From Tropicimonas sp. IMCC34043 (GTDB taxonomy: Bacteria > Pseudomonadota > Alphaproteobacteria > Rhodobacterales > Rhodobacteraceae), in NCBI RefSeq assembly GCF_003390845.1, contig NZ_QMEK01000001.1:1860001-1924000 (forward strand): a stretch of 64,000 nucleotides of DNA. Direction: 5' to 3'. A model generated the notes under the pieces. That model made no database searches and was not told the DNA's origin. It worked only from the letters and a program-made list of their open reading frames with translations. Below, piece by piece: positions 17,297 through 26,737 of this stretch (positions within the stretch are counted from its first letter, which is position 1; every line of letters begins with the position of its first letter). The position numbers were made by a program, and so were the translations under genes.

Positions 17297-19111
17297 ATGC
17301 GAATTATGGCTCATCCCTTGTTGCGCGCTGGCGTGACCGCTCTGTTTGCTGCAGCCACGTTTCCGGCAGCGGCGCTCGACAGCATTGTCGTCCTGGCCCC
17401 CGGAGCCGACGCGGGACTGACCCGCTCGCTCGAGGGCGCCTCGCTGCTGAAGCGCGCCAAGCAGGAGGAGCGGACAGACCCGGCTGAACTGCTGGCCACT
17501 GCGCGCGCCGAATACCGGCGGATGATCTCGGTGCTTTATGGCGCGGGCTATTACAGCGGCACGATCAGCGTGCGGATCGACGGGCGCGAGGCGGCGGATA
17601 TTCCGCCGCTGAACCCGCCTGCCAGAATCCGGCAGATCGAGGTCATCGTGACCCCCGGACCCCAGTTCACCTTTTCGCAGGCGACGGTGAAGCCGCTGGC
17701 GCCCGGAACCGAACTGCCCGACGGCTATGCCGTGGGCCAGATTGCCCGCTCGGGTGCGATCGGCCAGGCAGCGAAGTCCGCCGCCAGCGCCTGGCGCGAC
17801 GTGGGTCACGCCAAGGTCGATCTGGTAAACGAGGACATCGCGGCCAATCACGCCACCAACAAACTCGCCTCGAACCTGACGCTTGACCCGGGGCCAAGGC
17901 TGCGGTTCGGGCCGCTGGTGGTGCAAGGCAACAAAAGGGTGCGGACAGACCGGATCAAGGCGATTGCCGGACTGCCGACCGGCGAGGTCTATAACCCGCA
18001 GGACGTGACGGACGCAGCCGAGCGGCTGCGCCGGTCGGGCGCCTTCCGCTCGGTCGCCTTGCGCGAGGCCGACACCATCGGCCCGGGCGACGAGCTTGCC
18101 ATCAACGCCGATCTGGTCGAGGAGCGGCGGCGCAGGCTCGGGTTCGGTGTCGAGTTCACCAGCCAGGAGGGGACCAGTTTCAACGCCTACTGGATGCACC
18201 GCAACCTGCTTGGCGGCGCCGAGAACCTGCGGTTCGACCTGACGATCGATAACATCGGCACGACCGAGCCCGACAATGGCACCGATTACTACCTGACCGG
18301 GGTGTTCACCCGTCCGGCAACGTTTACCCCCGACACCGACCTCTTTTTCAACGCCGGGATCTCCCATCAGCACGATCCGGGCTATACCTCGGACTCGATC
18401 CAGTTCGGCACCGGGCTGAACTGGCGGATCTCCAAGCGCCTGACCGCCTCGGGCGGCATCGGCTTTCGCGCGAGCGACGTCGATGACGCCTTCGGCAGCC
18501 GCACGTACAAGTTGATCAACTTCCCGCTCAACCTGACCTGGGACACACGCGACAACGAATTCGATCCGACCAAAGGGGTTTATCTCTCGACGGGTCTCAT
18601 CCCCTTTGTCGGCATCTCCGACATGCCGAACGGCGCGCAGACGCTCATCGATGCCCGCAGCTATCTCGGGTTTGGCGAAAGGCGGAACACGGTGCTGGCA
18701 GGGCGGGTCCAACTGGGCAGCCTCTACGGCCCGTCGATCCCCGAAGCGCCCGAGGATTACCTGTTCTTCGCCGGCGGCGGCGGGTCTGTCCGCGGCCAGC
18801 CCTACCAATCGCTCGGGGCGGGCACATTCAACGGCCAGATCTTTGGCGGGCGGTCCTATGTGGCGCTGTCGGGCGAGGTTCGCAGCTATGTGCGCGGCAA
18901 CATCGGCCTCGTCGGGTTCTATGACATGGGATATGTCGGCGCCGAAGAATTCTATAACGGCTCGGGCAATTGGATGAGCGGCGCCGGGATTGGCGTTCGC
19001 TACAAGACAGGCTTCGGCCCGATCCGGGCCGACATCGCCACGCCGGTTTCCGGTGGACCGTCGGACGCCGACTCGGTGCAGCTATATATCGGTATCGGAC
19101 AGGCGTTCTGA
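17297..19111 (+). CDS. tamA: TamA, outer-membrane BamA/Omp85-family translocation protein
   Basis: Outer-membrane half of the translocation and assembly module, which inserts autotransporters and other envelope proteins and links to TamB. About 604 residues. A signal peptide ends near AAALDS, POTRA-like repeats follow to about residue 290 (FGPLVVQGNKRVRTDRI), then a 16-strand-type barrel with the VRGQ element of Omp85 proteins (GGGGSVRGQPYQ) and a terminal Phe. In-frame ATGs at 17288, 17297 and 17306 are all possible; GGGAG at 17290-17294 favours 17306 by spacing. It overlaps tamB by one base. Confidence 0.92.
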   Translation: MRIMAHPLLRAGVTALFAAATFPAAALDSIVVLAPGADAGLTRSLEGASLLKRAKQEERTDPAELLATARAEYRRMISVLYGAGYYSGTISVRIDGREAADIPPLNPPARIRQIEVIVTPGPQFTFSQATVKPLAPGTELPDGYAVGQIARSGAIGQAAKSAASAWRDVGHAKVDLVNEDIAANHATNKLASNLTLDPGPRLRFGPLVVQGNKRVRTDRIKAIAGLPTGEVYNPQDVTDAAERLRRSGAFRSVALREADTIGPGDELAINADLVEERRRRLGFGVEFTSQEGTSFNAYWMHRNLLGGAENLRFDLTIDNIGTTEPDNGTDYYLTGVFTRPATFTPDTDLFFNAGISHQHDPGYTSDSIQFGTGLNWRISKRLTASGGIGFRASDVDDAFGSRTYKLINFPLNLTWDTRDNEFDPTKGVYLSTGLIPFVGISDMPNGAQTLIDARSYLGFGERRNTVLAGRVQLGSLYGPSIPEAPEDYLFFAGGGGSVRGQPYQSLGAGTFNGQIFGGRSYVALSGEVRSYVRGNIGLVGFYDMGYVGAEEFYNGSGNWMSGAGIGVRYKTGFGPIRADIATPVSGGPSDADSVQLYIGIGQAF

Positions 19112-22100
19112 TGATCCCTGCACGCACCCTTTCCCGACCCCTCGCCCGTACCGCCCTTGTTCTGGTGATCGTGCTGCCCATCGCCTCGGCCCAGGCCCAG
19201 AACGACGATGGCAGCTTTCTGCAACGGTTCCTGCAGAGCCGGCTGTCGAGTGCCGGTCGCGAGGTCCGGATCAGCGGCTTCCAGGGGCTGCTCGCTGGCA
19301 AGGCACAACTGGCCGAGATGACCATCGCCGACGACGAGGGCGTCTGGCTGACGCTGCGCAACGCGACGCTCGACTGGAACCGGGCGGCATTGCTGCGCGG
19401 GCGGCTGACGGTCAATGAACTGACAGCGGGCGAGTTGATCGTGGTGCGCCGACCGGTTCCCGCGCCGACCGATACGACCGAGGTCAAACCGCCCAAGGCC
19501 GAGGCCTCGGGCTTTTCGTTGCCGGAACTGCCGGTGGCCGTCCGGATCGACAAGCTCGGGATCGCCCGGGTGGAACTCGGCGAGGCGGTGATCGGTCAGG
19601 CGGCGGCGCTGACCCTCGATGGAACGCTGGCGCTTGCCGGCGGCGACGGCAATGTCGACATCCGCGCGGCACGAGTCGACGGGCGCGACGATCACCTGAC
19701 GCTTCAGGGCAGTTTTTCAAACGATACCCGGGTGCTGGCGATGAACGTCGCGCTGCAGGAAGCGCCGGGCGGGCTTGCCTCGATTGCGCTGAAACTGCCG
19801 GGCGCACCCTCGATCGACCTGTCGCTGACGGGTCAGGGACCGCTTGACAATTTCGCAGCCGACCTGGGGCTTGCCACCGATGGGCAGGACCGGGTCACGG
19901 GTCAGGTCGCGCTGATCGGCGACGGCAGCGGTGGCACCGACTTTACCGCCGATCTCGGCGGCGATGTCACGCCGCTGATCCCGGCCGACCTGCACGAATT
20001 CTTCGGAACCGACGTGCAGTTTGCCACCCGCGGCAATCTTGGCGGCGACGGAGCCTTGGTTCTGCAGGAAGTTTCGATGCGCTCGCAAAGCCTCGATCTG
20101 CACGGATCCGCGCAGATCGACGCCGACGGCTTGCCGACCGCCTTCAACCTGCAGGGCAATATTTCCGACAGAGATGGCGGCGGGGTGCTGCTGCCAATCT
20201 CGGGGACGCCGACGACCATCGATCAGGCGCAGATCGAGGCCGATTTCAACGCCGCCGAAGATGACCGCTGGGACATGTCGATGCTGGTCGATGGCGTCGA
20301 CCGCGAAGGAACCCGGATCGATCTGGCCTCGCTGACGGGCTTCGGGACCATCCGGCCCAGCGATCCGCGCTCGGTCACAGCGGAAATCTCGTATCTGATC
20401 GACGGCATCACGCTGGCCGAGCCCGCGCTGGCGCAGGCGGTTGGAACCTCGATCAAGGGCGCTCTGACCGGCGAATGGGCCGATGGCAAGCCGCTGACGC
20501 TGAGCGCGTTCCGGCTCGACGGGGCCGATTACGGGCTGACCGCCTCGGGCGACTTGGGCTTCGCCAACCGCAGTGTGCAGATCGCGGGGCAGACCGCGGT
20601 CAGGGCCGACGAGCTGTCGCGGTTCTCGGGCCTTGCAGGGCGCCCGCTGACGGGGGCCGTGACCGCCAATCTGTCGGGCAACGGCGATCCGCTGGGCGGG
20701 CTGTTCGATCTGACCCTCGATCTGCAAGGCCAGGGTCTGTCGATCGGACAGGAAGCGGTCGACAATCTGCTGACCGAACCCGTGACGCTGTCGATGGCGG
20801 CGCGGCGCGACACCGAAGGCACCGAACTCGACCGCTTTGAATTGCGCAGCCGGGCCGTGACGGCCGATGCCTCGGGCAAGGTCGGCGGCGGCGCCTCGGA
20901 CATGACATTCAAGGTGGCGTTGAGCGACGTCGGGCTGGTTCTGCCCGGCCGCGAAGGCGCGCTGGCACTCGCGGGAACCGGGCGCGAGTCCGCGCCGGGC
21001 GACTGGCAGGTCGGGCTCGACCTCGAAGGGCCCTATGAGTTGACCGGGCGCGTCGACGGAAGGGTAAATCCGGGCAAGAGCGATATCACGCTCGACCTCT
21101 CGCTGCCCGACATCGCGCCGCTGGTGCCGGGCCACAGCGGACCCGTGAAGATCGCCGGCACCGCAGCCGAGGCCGGCGCGGCCGGTCGCTGGCAGGTCGA
21201 TCTGAACGCCGATGGCCCCTATGACCTGACCGCCGCGATCGACGGGATCGCCTCCACCAACGGCAACAGCGATCTGGCGCTGAAACTTCGGCTTCCCGAT
21301 GTGGCGCCGCTGGCACCGGGCTTCACCGGCGCGGTCGACCTCGATGCCACCGCGGCGCAAACCGCGACCGGCGGATGGGAGTTCCGCGCCGATGGCAGCG
21401 GGCCCTACCAGGCCGCGCTGGCGCTCGACGGCAATGTCGGCGACGGGCCGAGTGCTGTCCATCTGACGGCTGGCCTGCCCGATCTGGCACCGCTCGTGCC
21501 GGGCTTCGGTGGCCCGGTGCAAGCGGAGGGCACGGCAAACGACAATGGCGACGGCCGCTGGAACATAGATTTCGGCGTGACCGGACCACAGCAGAGTCGC
21601 GCCAAGGTCGATGGCGTTGTTGGAGGCGGGACCAGCGCGCTTGCGCTCGATGTCGCCCTCGCCGACCTTTCGGTCTTCGTGCCGCAGCTTCCGGGGCCGC
21701 TGACGGCACGCGGCACCGCGGCCGAAAACGGCGACGGCCGCTGGAAGGTCGATCTGACCGCCGACGGCCCGTTCCGCAGCAGCGCCAGCGCGCGCGGTCT
21801 GGTGGGCGCCGCGGGCAGCGATCTGACCGCGGCACTGGCGGTGCCCGATGTCTCGCCGCTTGCCCCCAGTCTGCGCGGTGCGGTGAATGCCAACATGACC
21901 GCGGCGCAGACCGACGCCGGCGCCTGGCAGATCGGGGTCGATGCCACCGGCCCCTATCGCAGCACCCTGCGCGCCAATGGCCAGGTCGGCGGCGGTCCGA
22001 TCCGGGTGACATTCGACGCCGGACTGCCCGATGTCGGCCCGCTCGCCCCCAGCATCTCGGGTCCGGTCACGATGAACGGCTCGGCCGACCAGACGACCAA

Positions 22101-23673
22101 CGGCGCCTGGGCCGTCAATTTCGACGCAGGCGGCCCCTATCGCAGCACCGCCCGCGTGAACGGCACATTCGGCGCGGCCGGAAGCTCGGCCGATATCACG
22201 GTATCCATCCCCACGATCTCGCCCTTCGCCCCGGGCATTGCCGGCGGACTGGATGCGCGCGGCAACGTCTCGCAGGATACCAGCGGCATCAGGGTCAACC
22301 TGACAAGCACGGGACCGCAGGGCGCATCGACTGCCATCGCGGGCACCCTCGCCCCCGATTTCTCGACCATGGCGATGACGGCGCGCGGGTCGGCGCCGCT
22401 GGGGCTGGCCAACGGGTTCATTGACCCGACCGCGATAGACGGCACGGTGCAGTTCGATCTGGCCGTGAACGGCGCGCCGGCACTGCAGTCGGTGTCGGGA
22501 ACAATCGGCGTCAACGGGGCGCGGGTGACCATACCCACGGCCGAGATGAGCTTTACCGACATCGGCTTCAACGCGCGGATTGCCAATTCGGCGGTGCAGA
22601 TCGACGCCAGTGCGCGCAACCCCGAGGGCGGCTCTGTCTCGGCACGTGGGTCGGTTGGGCTGACCGGCGCGATGATCGCGGACCTTCAGGCCAACCTGAA
22701 CAATCTGGTCCTATCGGACCCCAATCTTTTCAAGACGTCGCTTGGCGGACGGGTGACGATGGCTGGGCCAATCCTTGGCAATGCCTCGATCAGCGGCCGG
22801 ATCGACGTCGGCCGGACCGAGATCCGGGTGCCCGATGGCGGGCTCGGATTTGGCGGCTCGATCCCCGAGATTTCCCACCTGAACGAACCGGCGGCGGTGT
22901 TCCAGACCCGCAAGCGCGCCGGGCTGGTCGTGGTCGAGGATACCGGCAACGGCCGCAACCGTTCCGGCAGTGGCACGGTCTACAACCTCGACGTGCGGAT
23001 CAACGTGCCCGATCAGGTCTTCATCCGCGGTCGCGGGCTCGACACCGAAATGGGCGGCAGCGTCCGGATCACCGGCACCACCGCAAATGTGCTTCCTGTG
23101 GGCGAAATCAGTGTGATCCGCGGCCGGCTCGACATTCTCGGGCGGCGGCTGACAGTGGATCAGGGCACGATTTCGCTCGCCGGAGGGCTGCAGCCCTATA
23201 TCGACCTGAGCGCGACGTCCAAGCGGGATGATTTCGAGTTCACGGTGCGGATCTACGGGCCGGTGGACGACCCCCAGTTTGAGCTCTCCTCGACGCCAAG
23301 CCTGCCCGAGGACGAGGTTCTGGCGCGGTTCCTGTTCGGCAAGGGGATCGACGATCTGTCGCCCTTGCAGGCGGTGCAACTGGCAAACGCGCTGGCACAG
23401 CTGACCGGGCGCGGCGGGATCGACCTGTTCGGCGGGCTGCGCGAGGGCCTCGGGCTCGACGATCTCGACCTGCAGACCACGGAAAACGGCGACACCGAAC
23501 TGCGCGCCGGCATGTACCTGAGCGACAACGTCTATACCGAGTTCGTCGCAGACAGTCAGGGCGAGACCGAGATCGACGTGAACATCGACATCAGCCACAA
23601 CCTGACGCTCCGCGGCAGGGCAGCGTCGGACGGCGACAGCGCGATCGGACTTTTCTGGGAGCGGGATTACTAG
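19111..23673 (+). CDS. tamB: TamB, translocation/assembly module inner-membrane protein
   Basis: Large periplasm-spanning partner of TamA, AsmA/VPS13-like lipid-transport superfamily. 1,520 residues. An N-terminal hydrophobic anchor or signal (about 10-30) is followed by long beta-rich repeats and a C-terminal TamB (DUF490) domain with RGRGLDTEMGG, GGLQPYIDLS and FGKGIDDLSPLQ. The ATG shares one base with the tamA stop. Residues about 600-1070 hold eight tandem copies of a roughly 61-residue unit (see repeat entry). Confidence 0.93.
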   Translation: MIPARTLSRPLARTALVLVIVLPIASAQAQNDDGSFLQRFLQSRLSSAGREVRISGFQGLLAGKAQLAEMTIADDEGVWLTLRNATLDWNRAALLRGRLTVNELTAGELIVVRRPVPAPTDTTEVKPPKAEASGFSLPELPVAVRIDKLGIARVELGEAVIGQAAALTLDGTLALAGGDGNVDIRAARVDGRDDHLTLQGSFSNDTRVLAMNVALQEAPGGLASIALKLPGAPSIDLSLTGQGPLDNFAADLGLATDGQDRVTGQVALIGDGSGGTDFTADLGGDVTPLIPADLHEFFGTDVQFATRGNLGGDGALVLQEVSMRSQSLDLHGSAQIDADGLPTAFNLQGNISDRDGGGVLLPISGTPTTIDQAQIEADFNAAEDDRWDMSMLVDGVDREGTRIDLASLTGFGTIRPSDPRSVTAEISYLIDGITLAEPALAQAVGTSIKGALTGEWADGKPLTLSAFRLDGADYGLTASGDLGFANRSVQIAGQTAVRADELSRFSGLAGRPLTGAVTANLSGNGDPLGGLFDLTLDLQGQGLSIGQEAVDNLLTEPVTLSMAARRDTEGTELDRFELRSRAVTADASGKVGGGASDMTFKVALSDVGLVLPGREGALALAGTGRESAPGDWQVGLDLEGPYELTGRVDGRVNPGKSDITLDLSLPDIAPLVPGHSGPVKIAGTAAEAGAAGRWQVDLNADGPYDLTAAIDGIASTNGNSDLALKLRLPDVAPLAPGFTGAVDLDATAAQTATGGWEFRADGSGPYQAALALDGNVGDGPSAVHLTAGLPDLAPLVPGFGGPVQAEGTANDNGDGRWNIDFGVTGPQQSRAKVDGVVGGGTSALALDVALADLSVFVPQLPGPLTARGTAAENGDGRWKVDLTADGPFRSSASARGLVGAAGSDLTAALAVPDVSPLAPSLRGAVNANMTAAQTDAGAWQIGVDATGPYRSTLRANGQVGGGPIRVTFDAGLPDVGPLAPSISGPVTMNGSADQTTNGAWAVNFDAGGPYRSTARVNGTFGAAGSSADITVSIPTISPFAPGIAGGLDARGNVSQDTSGIRVNLTSTGPQGASTAIAGTLAPDFSTMAMTARGSAPLGLANGFIDPTAIDGTVQFDLAVNGAPALQSVSGTIGVNGARVTIPTAEMSFTDIGFNARIANSAVQIDASARNPEGGSVSARGSVGLTGAMIADLQANLNNLVLSDPNLFKTSLGGRVTMAGPILGNASISGRIDVGRTEIRVPDGGLGFGGSIPEISHLNEPAAVFQTRKRAGLVVVEDTGNGRNRSGSGTVYNLDVRINVPDQVFIRGRGLDTEMGGSVRITGTTANVLPVGEISVIRGRLDILGRRLTVDQGTISLAGGLQPYIDLSATSKRDDFEFTVRIYGPVDDPQFELSSTPSLPEDEVLARFLFGKGIDDLSPLQAVQLANALAQLTGRGGIDLFGGLREGLGLDDLDLQTTENGDTELRAGMYLSDNVYTEFVADSQGETEIDVNIDISHNLTLRGRAASDGDSAIGLFWERDY
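20918..22300 (+). repeat. Eight-copy tandem repeat inside tamB
   Basis: The encoded unit begins with LPD(V/I/L)APLxPG, continues with a GPV segment, then GRWxVDLxxxGPY and ends in a Gly-rich turn, about 61-63 residues (about 185 bases) per unit. Seven clear copies and one weaker first copy follow each other without spacers. The units are divergent, so the array is old or under selection for length, not a recent duplication. Confidence 0.85.
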
Positions 23674-23747
23674 GAGGCTCTGGCCCCGCGCCCGGCGCGC
23701 CGCCAGATCACTCCGCCCGATCCTTGATCGGTCCCGCCGGCGTCAGG

Positions 23748-24101
23748 TCAGCTTCCGCGATAGGTGGCGTAGCCATAGGGCGAGAGCAGCAGCGGCACGT
23801 GATAGTGATCGGCCGCAGCCATACCGAACCGCAGTGGCACCTGATCGAGAAACAGCGGCTCTGCGCCCGCCTGACCGGTCCGTCGCAGATAATCGCCGGT
23901 GGAAAACACCAGTTCGTAGGTGCCGGGTTCGAACCTGTCCTCGGGCAGGATCGGTTGATCGGTCCGCCCGTCGGCATTGGTCACCGCCTCGGCAATCTTG
24001 CGATGCGAATTGCCGGTGACGCGGTAAAGCGCGATGGAAATACCCTCGGCCGGGCAGCCCCTTGCCGTGTCCAGAACATGGGTTGTCAGATATCCCGCCA
24101 T
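23748..24101 (-). CDS. uraH: 5-hydroxyisourate hydrolase (transthyretin-related) UraH
   Basis: Second step of urate degradation: 5-hydroxyisourate to OHCU. 117 residues with all landmarks: H8 in THVLDTARG, R46 in DGRTD, the HYHVPLLLSPYGY segment and the C-terminal tetrapeptide YRGS. Divergent from puuE-uraD with 77 bases between starts. Confidence 0.95.
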   Translation of the reverse strand: MAGYLTTHVLDTARGCPAEGISIALYRVTGNSHRKIAEAVTNADGRTDQPILPEDRFEPGTYELVFSTGDYLRRTGQAGAEPLFLDQVPLRFGMAAADHYHVPLLLSPYGYATYRGS

Positions 24102-24178
24102 GAAACGCTCCGTCTTGCCTATCCCGCATCAAGGCCCGAAACTGCCCCGACCGCAAGCCTCAGCCGACAGGAGCAGAC

Positions 24179-25594
24179 ATGGATCGCTACCCGCGCGACA
24201 TGCATGGACATGGCCCGAACCCGCCCTCCGCCAACTGGCCCGGTGACGCAAAGATCGCCGTCCAGTTCGTTCTGAACTACGAGGAAGGCGGCGAGAATTC
24301 GATCCTGCACGGCGACGCCGCTTCCGAGGCCTTCCTGTCCGATATCGCCGGCGCCGCCCAATGGCCGGGCCAGCGCCACTGGAACATGGAATCGATCTAT
24401 GACTACGGGGCGCGCGCCGGATTCTGGCGCCTGCACCGGCTGTTCACCGGCGCCGCCATCCCGGTCACGATCTATGGCGTCGCGACCGCCCTCGCCCGCA
24501 GCCCGGGCCAGGTCCGCGCGATGCAGGACGCCGGGTGGGAGATCGCCAGCCACGGGCTGAAATGGGTCGAACACAAGGACATGCCCGAGGACGAGGAACG
24601 CGCGGCAATCGCCGAGGCGATCCGGCTGCACACCGAGGTCACGGGCGCCCCGCCACGCGGCTGGTACACCGGGCGCTGCAGCGCCAATACCGTGCGGCTG
24701 GTCGCCGAAACCGGCCAGTTCGACTATGTCTCGGACACCTATGACGACGACCTGCCCTATTGGCTCGAACTCGAAGGGCGCGACCAGCTGATCATCCCCT
24801 ACACGCTCGAGGCCAACGACATGCGCTTTGCCACGGCGCCGGGATATATCACCGGGGTGCAGTTCTTCGAATACCTGCGCGACGCCTTCGACGTGCTCTA
24901 TGCCGAGGGCGCGGCTGGCTCGCCCAAGATGATGAGCATCGGGCTGCATTGCCGGCTGATCGGCCGGCCCGGCAAGATCGCGGGGCTGCAACGCTTCATC
25001 GACCATATCAGGGGCAAGGAAGGCGTCTGGTGCCCGCGCCGAATCGACATTGCCGAACACTGGGCCAAGACCCACCCCCACAGCCGGCACGAACGGCCAA
25101 GCCGGATGGACCGCGCGACGTTCGTCGCCCGCTATGGCGGGATCTTCGAGCATTCGGACTGGATCGCGCAGCGCGCCTTCGAGCTGGAGCTCGGCCCGGC
25201 ACATGACACGGCCGTGGGCCTGCATTCCGCACTCGCCCGGATGTTTCGCAGCGCCAGTGCCGAGAAACGTCTGGGTGTGCTGACAGCCCACCCCGACCTT
25301 GCCGGCAAGCTTGCCGCAGCAAAGCGGCTGACGCCCGACAGCACCGCCGAACAGGCGGGCGCGGGGCTCGATGCGCTGACCGATGCCGAACGCAAGCAGT
25401 TCAGCGACCTCAATGCCGCCTATGTCGCAAAGAACGGCTTCCCCTTCATCATCGCGGTACGCGACCACGACAAGGCCAGCATTCTTGCAGCCTTCCTGCG
25501 GCGGCTGGAGAACGACCGCGATACCGAATTCGCCGAGGCCTGCCGTCAGGTCGAACGGATCGCCGAATTGCGGCTGCAGGCGTTGCTGCCATGA
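24179..25594 (+). CDS. puuE: Allantoinase PuuE fused to OHCU decarboxylase UraD
   Basis: Two consecutive steps in one chain of 471 residues. Residues 1 to about 305 are a polysaccharide-deacetylase-fold allantoinase of the PuuE type (FVLNYEEGGENS, IASHGLKWVEH, RGWYTGRCSANT). Residues about 308-471 are an OHCU decarboxylase with the family HPDLAG at 371-376 and NGFPFIIAVRDHD near the end. The fused domain makes S-allantoin from OHCU, which the PuuE part hydrolyses to allantoate. It overlaps allA by 4 bases and is divergent from uraH. No urate oxidase lies in the window. Confidence 0.94.
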   Translation: MDRYPRDMHGHGPNPPSANWPGDAKIAVQFVLNYEEGGENSILHGDAASEAFLSDIAGAAQWPGQRHWNMESIYDYGARAGFWRLHRLFTGAAIPVTIYGVATALARSPGQVRAMQDAGWEIASHGLKWVEHKDMPEDEERAAIAEAIRLHTEVTGAPPRGWYTGRCSANTVRLVAETGQFDYVSDTYDDDLPYWLELEGRDQLIIPYTLEANDMRFATAPGYITGVQFFEYLRDAFDVLYAEGAAGSPKMMSIGLHCRLIGRPGKIAGLQRFIDHIRGKEGVWCPRRIDIAEHWAKTHPHSRHERPSRMDRATFVARYGGIFEHSDWIAQRAFELELGPAHDTAVGLHSALARMFRSASAEKRLGVLTAHPDLAGKLAAAKRLTPDSTAEQAGAGLDALTDAERKQFSDLNAAYVAKNGFPFIIAVRDHDKASILAAFLRRLENDRDTEFAEACRQVERIAELRLQALLP

Positions 25595-26106
25595 ATGCGC
25601 CTGAGCGCGAGCTGATCCCGGCGCCCCTGACGGCCGCATCCTTTGCACCCTACGGCGATGTGCTCGAGGCCAGCGGCGTACCCGACCGCCTGATCAACGC
25701 AGGCTTTTGCGGCAGGTTTCACGACCGCGCCCGGCTGGAGTTCAGCGGCGGTCAGGCCGGGATCAGCCTGTTTCAGGCCGTGCCGCGGACGCTGCCGCAT
25801 AGCTTCGATCTGGTCGAACGCCATCCCGACGGCAGCCAGGCCTTCATACCGATGTCGATGGACCCTTTTCTGGTGATCGTCGCGCCCGATCGGGGCGACC
25901 GGCCGGGCGATCCGCTGGCTTTTGTCACCGCCCCCGGGCAGGGGCTGAATTTTCATCGCGGCACCTGGCACGGGGTGCTGACCCCGCTGTATCCCCCGGG
26001 GCTCTTTGCCGTGGTCGACCGAATCGGTCCGGGCGCCAACCTGCAGGAATTCGTCTATCCGGCGGAATGGCGCGTCTTGCCGCCGCCGGACTGGCCTGCC
26101 GCGTGA
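25591..26106 (+). CDS. allA: Ureidoglycolate lyase AllA
   Basis: Cleaves ureidoglycolate to glyoxylate and urea, ending the ureide pathway. 171 residues, AllA cupin fold: FAPYGDVLEA near the N-terminus, LNFHRGTWHG and VVDRIGPGANLQEF towards the C-terminus. Coupled to puuE-uraD by ATGA. The urea produced could feed a urease, while the urt genes 5 kb away take up external urea. The allantoate-to-ureidoglycolate enzyme is not in the window. Confidence 0.94.
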   Translation: MNAPERELIPAPLTAASFAPYGDVLEASGVPDRLINAGFCGRFHDRARLEFSGGQAGISLFQAVPRTLPHSFDLVERHPDGSQAFIPMSMDPFLVIVAPDRGDRPGDPLAFVTAPGQGLNFHRGTWHGVLTPLYPPGLFAVVDRIGPGANLQEFVYPAEWRVLPPPDWPAA

Positions 26107-26157
26107 CCCCACACCCGGGACACTGCCGCGACGGGCGCCGCGGCAGATCACAGACTC

Positions 26158-26280
26158 TCAGCGCCCGGATTTTCCGAACAGCCGCCCCAGCCAGCCTTTG
26201 CGCGCCGTGCTTGCAAACATGACCGGTGGCAAACCTCGGCGTTGTCCGATCAACAGATGATATCCAACGGTGGGGTGCAT
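26158..26280 (-). CDS. Small basic protein, 40 residues, unknown
   Basis: Minus-strand frame MHPTVGYHLLIG...KGWLGRLFGKSGR, ending at TGA 26158. An exact AGGAGG (26292-26287) lies 6 bases before the ATG, the best ribosome-binding site in this part of the window, and an AT-rich stretch with TATATT-like sequence lies upstream. The C-terminal part is basic and amphipathic. I do not recognise a family; short length keeps the call tentative. Confidence 0.5.
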   Translation of the reverse strand: MHPTVGYHLLIGQRRGLPPVMFASTARKGWLGRLFGKSGR

Positions 26281-26737
26281 GCTATTCCTCCTGAAAAAAT
26301 TTGAACGATGCCCGAGAATACATCTGTACGCTCAGAAATGATACTTAAAATATAACTTTCGTTCCATAATGATCGTTCGTTGCGTTTGAAATGATACAGC
26401 TGAACAGACCCGATCTCGTCACGGCGGCATCGGCCGTGCGGCCACCGATCTGACCGAACTGCGCAGCGGCTCGCGCCGGACGCCCATAATTTGCGGCGAC
26501 GGGCCCAACATATTTGCCGTTTCGCCCGAATTTTACCCGACCTGCGCCGCCGGCGACTTGGCACAAAGGATTACGGAATCCTGTGGCGAATTCTGTGCTA
26601 TATACGGTCACGCCGCGGGGAGAGGTCGCACCGAACCCCGGACCGGGAGGACGGCACGGCAAGGTGGGAAAACCGACACCGCGACGGGGGTCAGCGATGG
26701 AGCGCCAAATCGACAGGGATGCGGCCGGAGGCGCCGT
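26281..26737. other. AT-rich divergent regulatory gap before the SARP-PAP2-S8 cassette
   Basis: Roughly 460 bases between the 40-codon gene and the cassette. Bases 26290-26400 are clearly AT-richer than the surroundings. A 10-base direct repeat GAAATGATAC occurs at 26335-26344 and 26388-26397, 53 bases apart (about five helical turns), on the face expected for cooperative regulator binding. No gene could be supported. Confidence 0.5.

Noticed and set aside
19717-21522. 601-codon open frame antisense to tamB
   Set aside because: Mirror of the tamB repeats; no start signal or family match.
20918-22300. Regular repeats considered as CRISPR-like
   Set aside because: Units are contiguous, in frame and diverged; no spacer structure.
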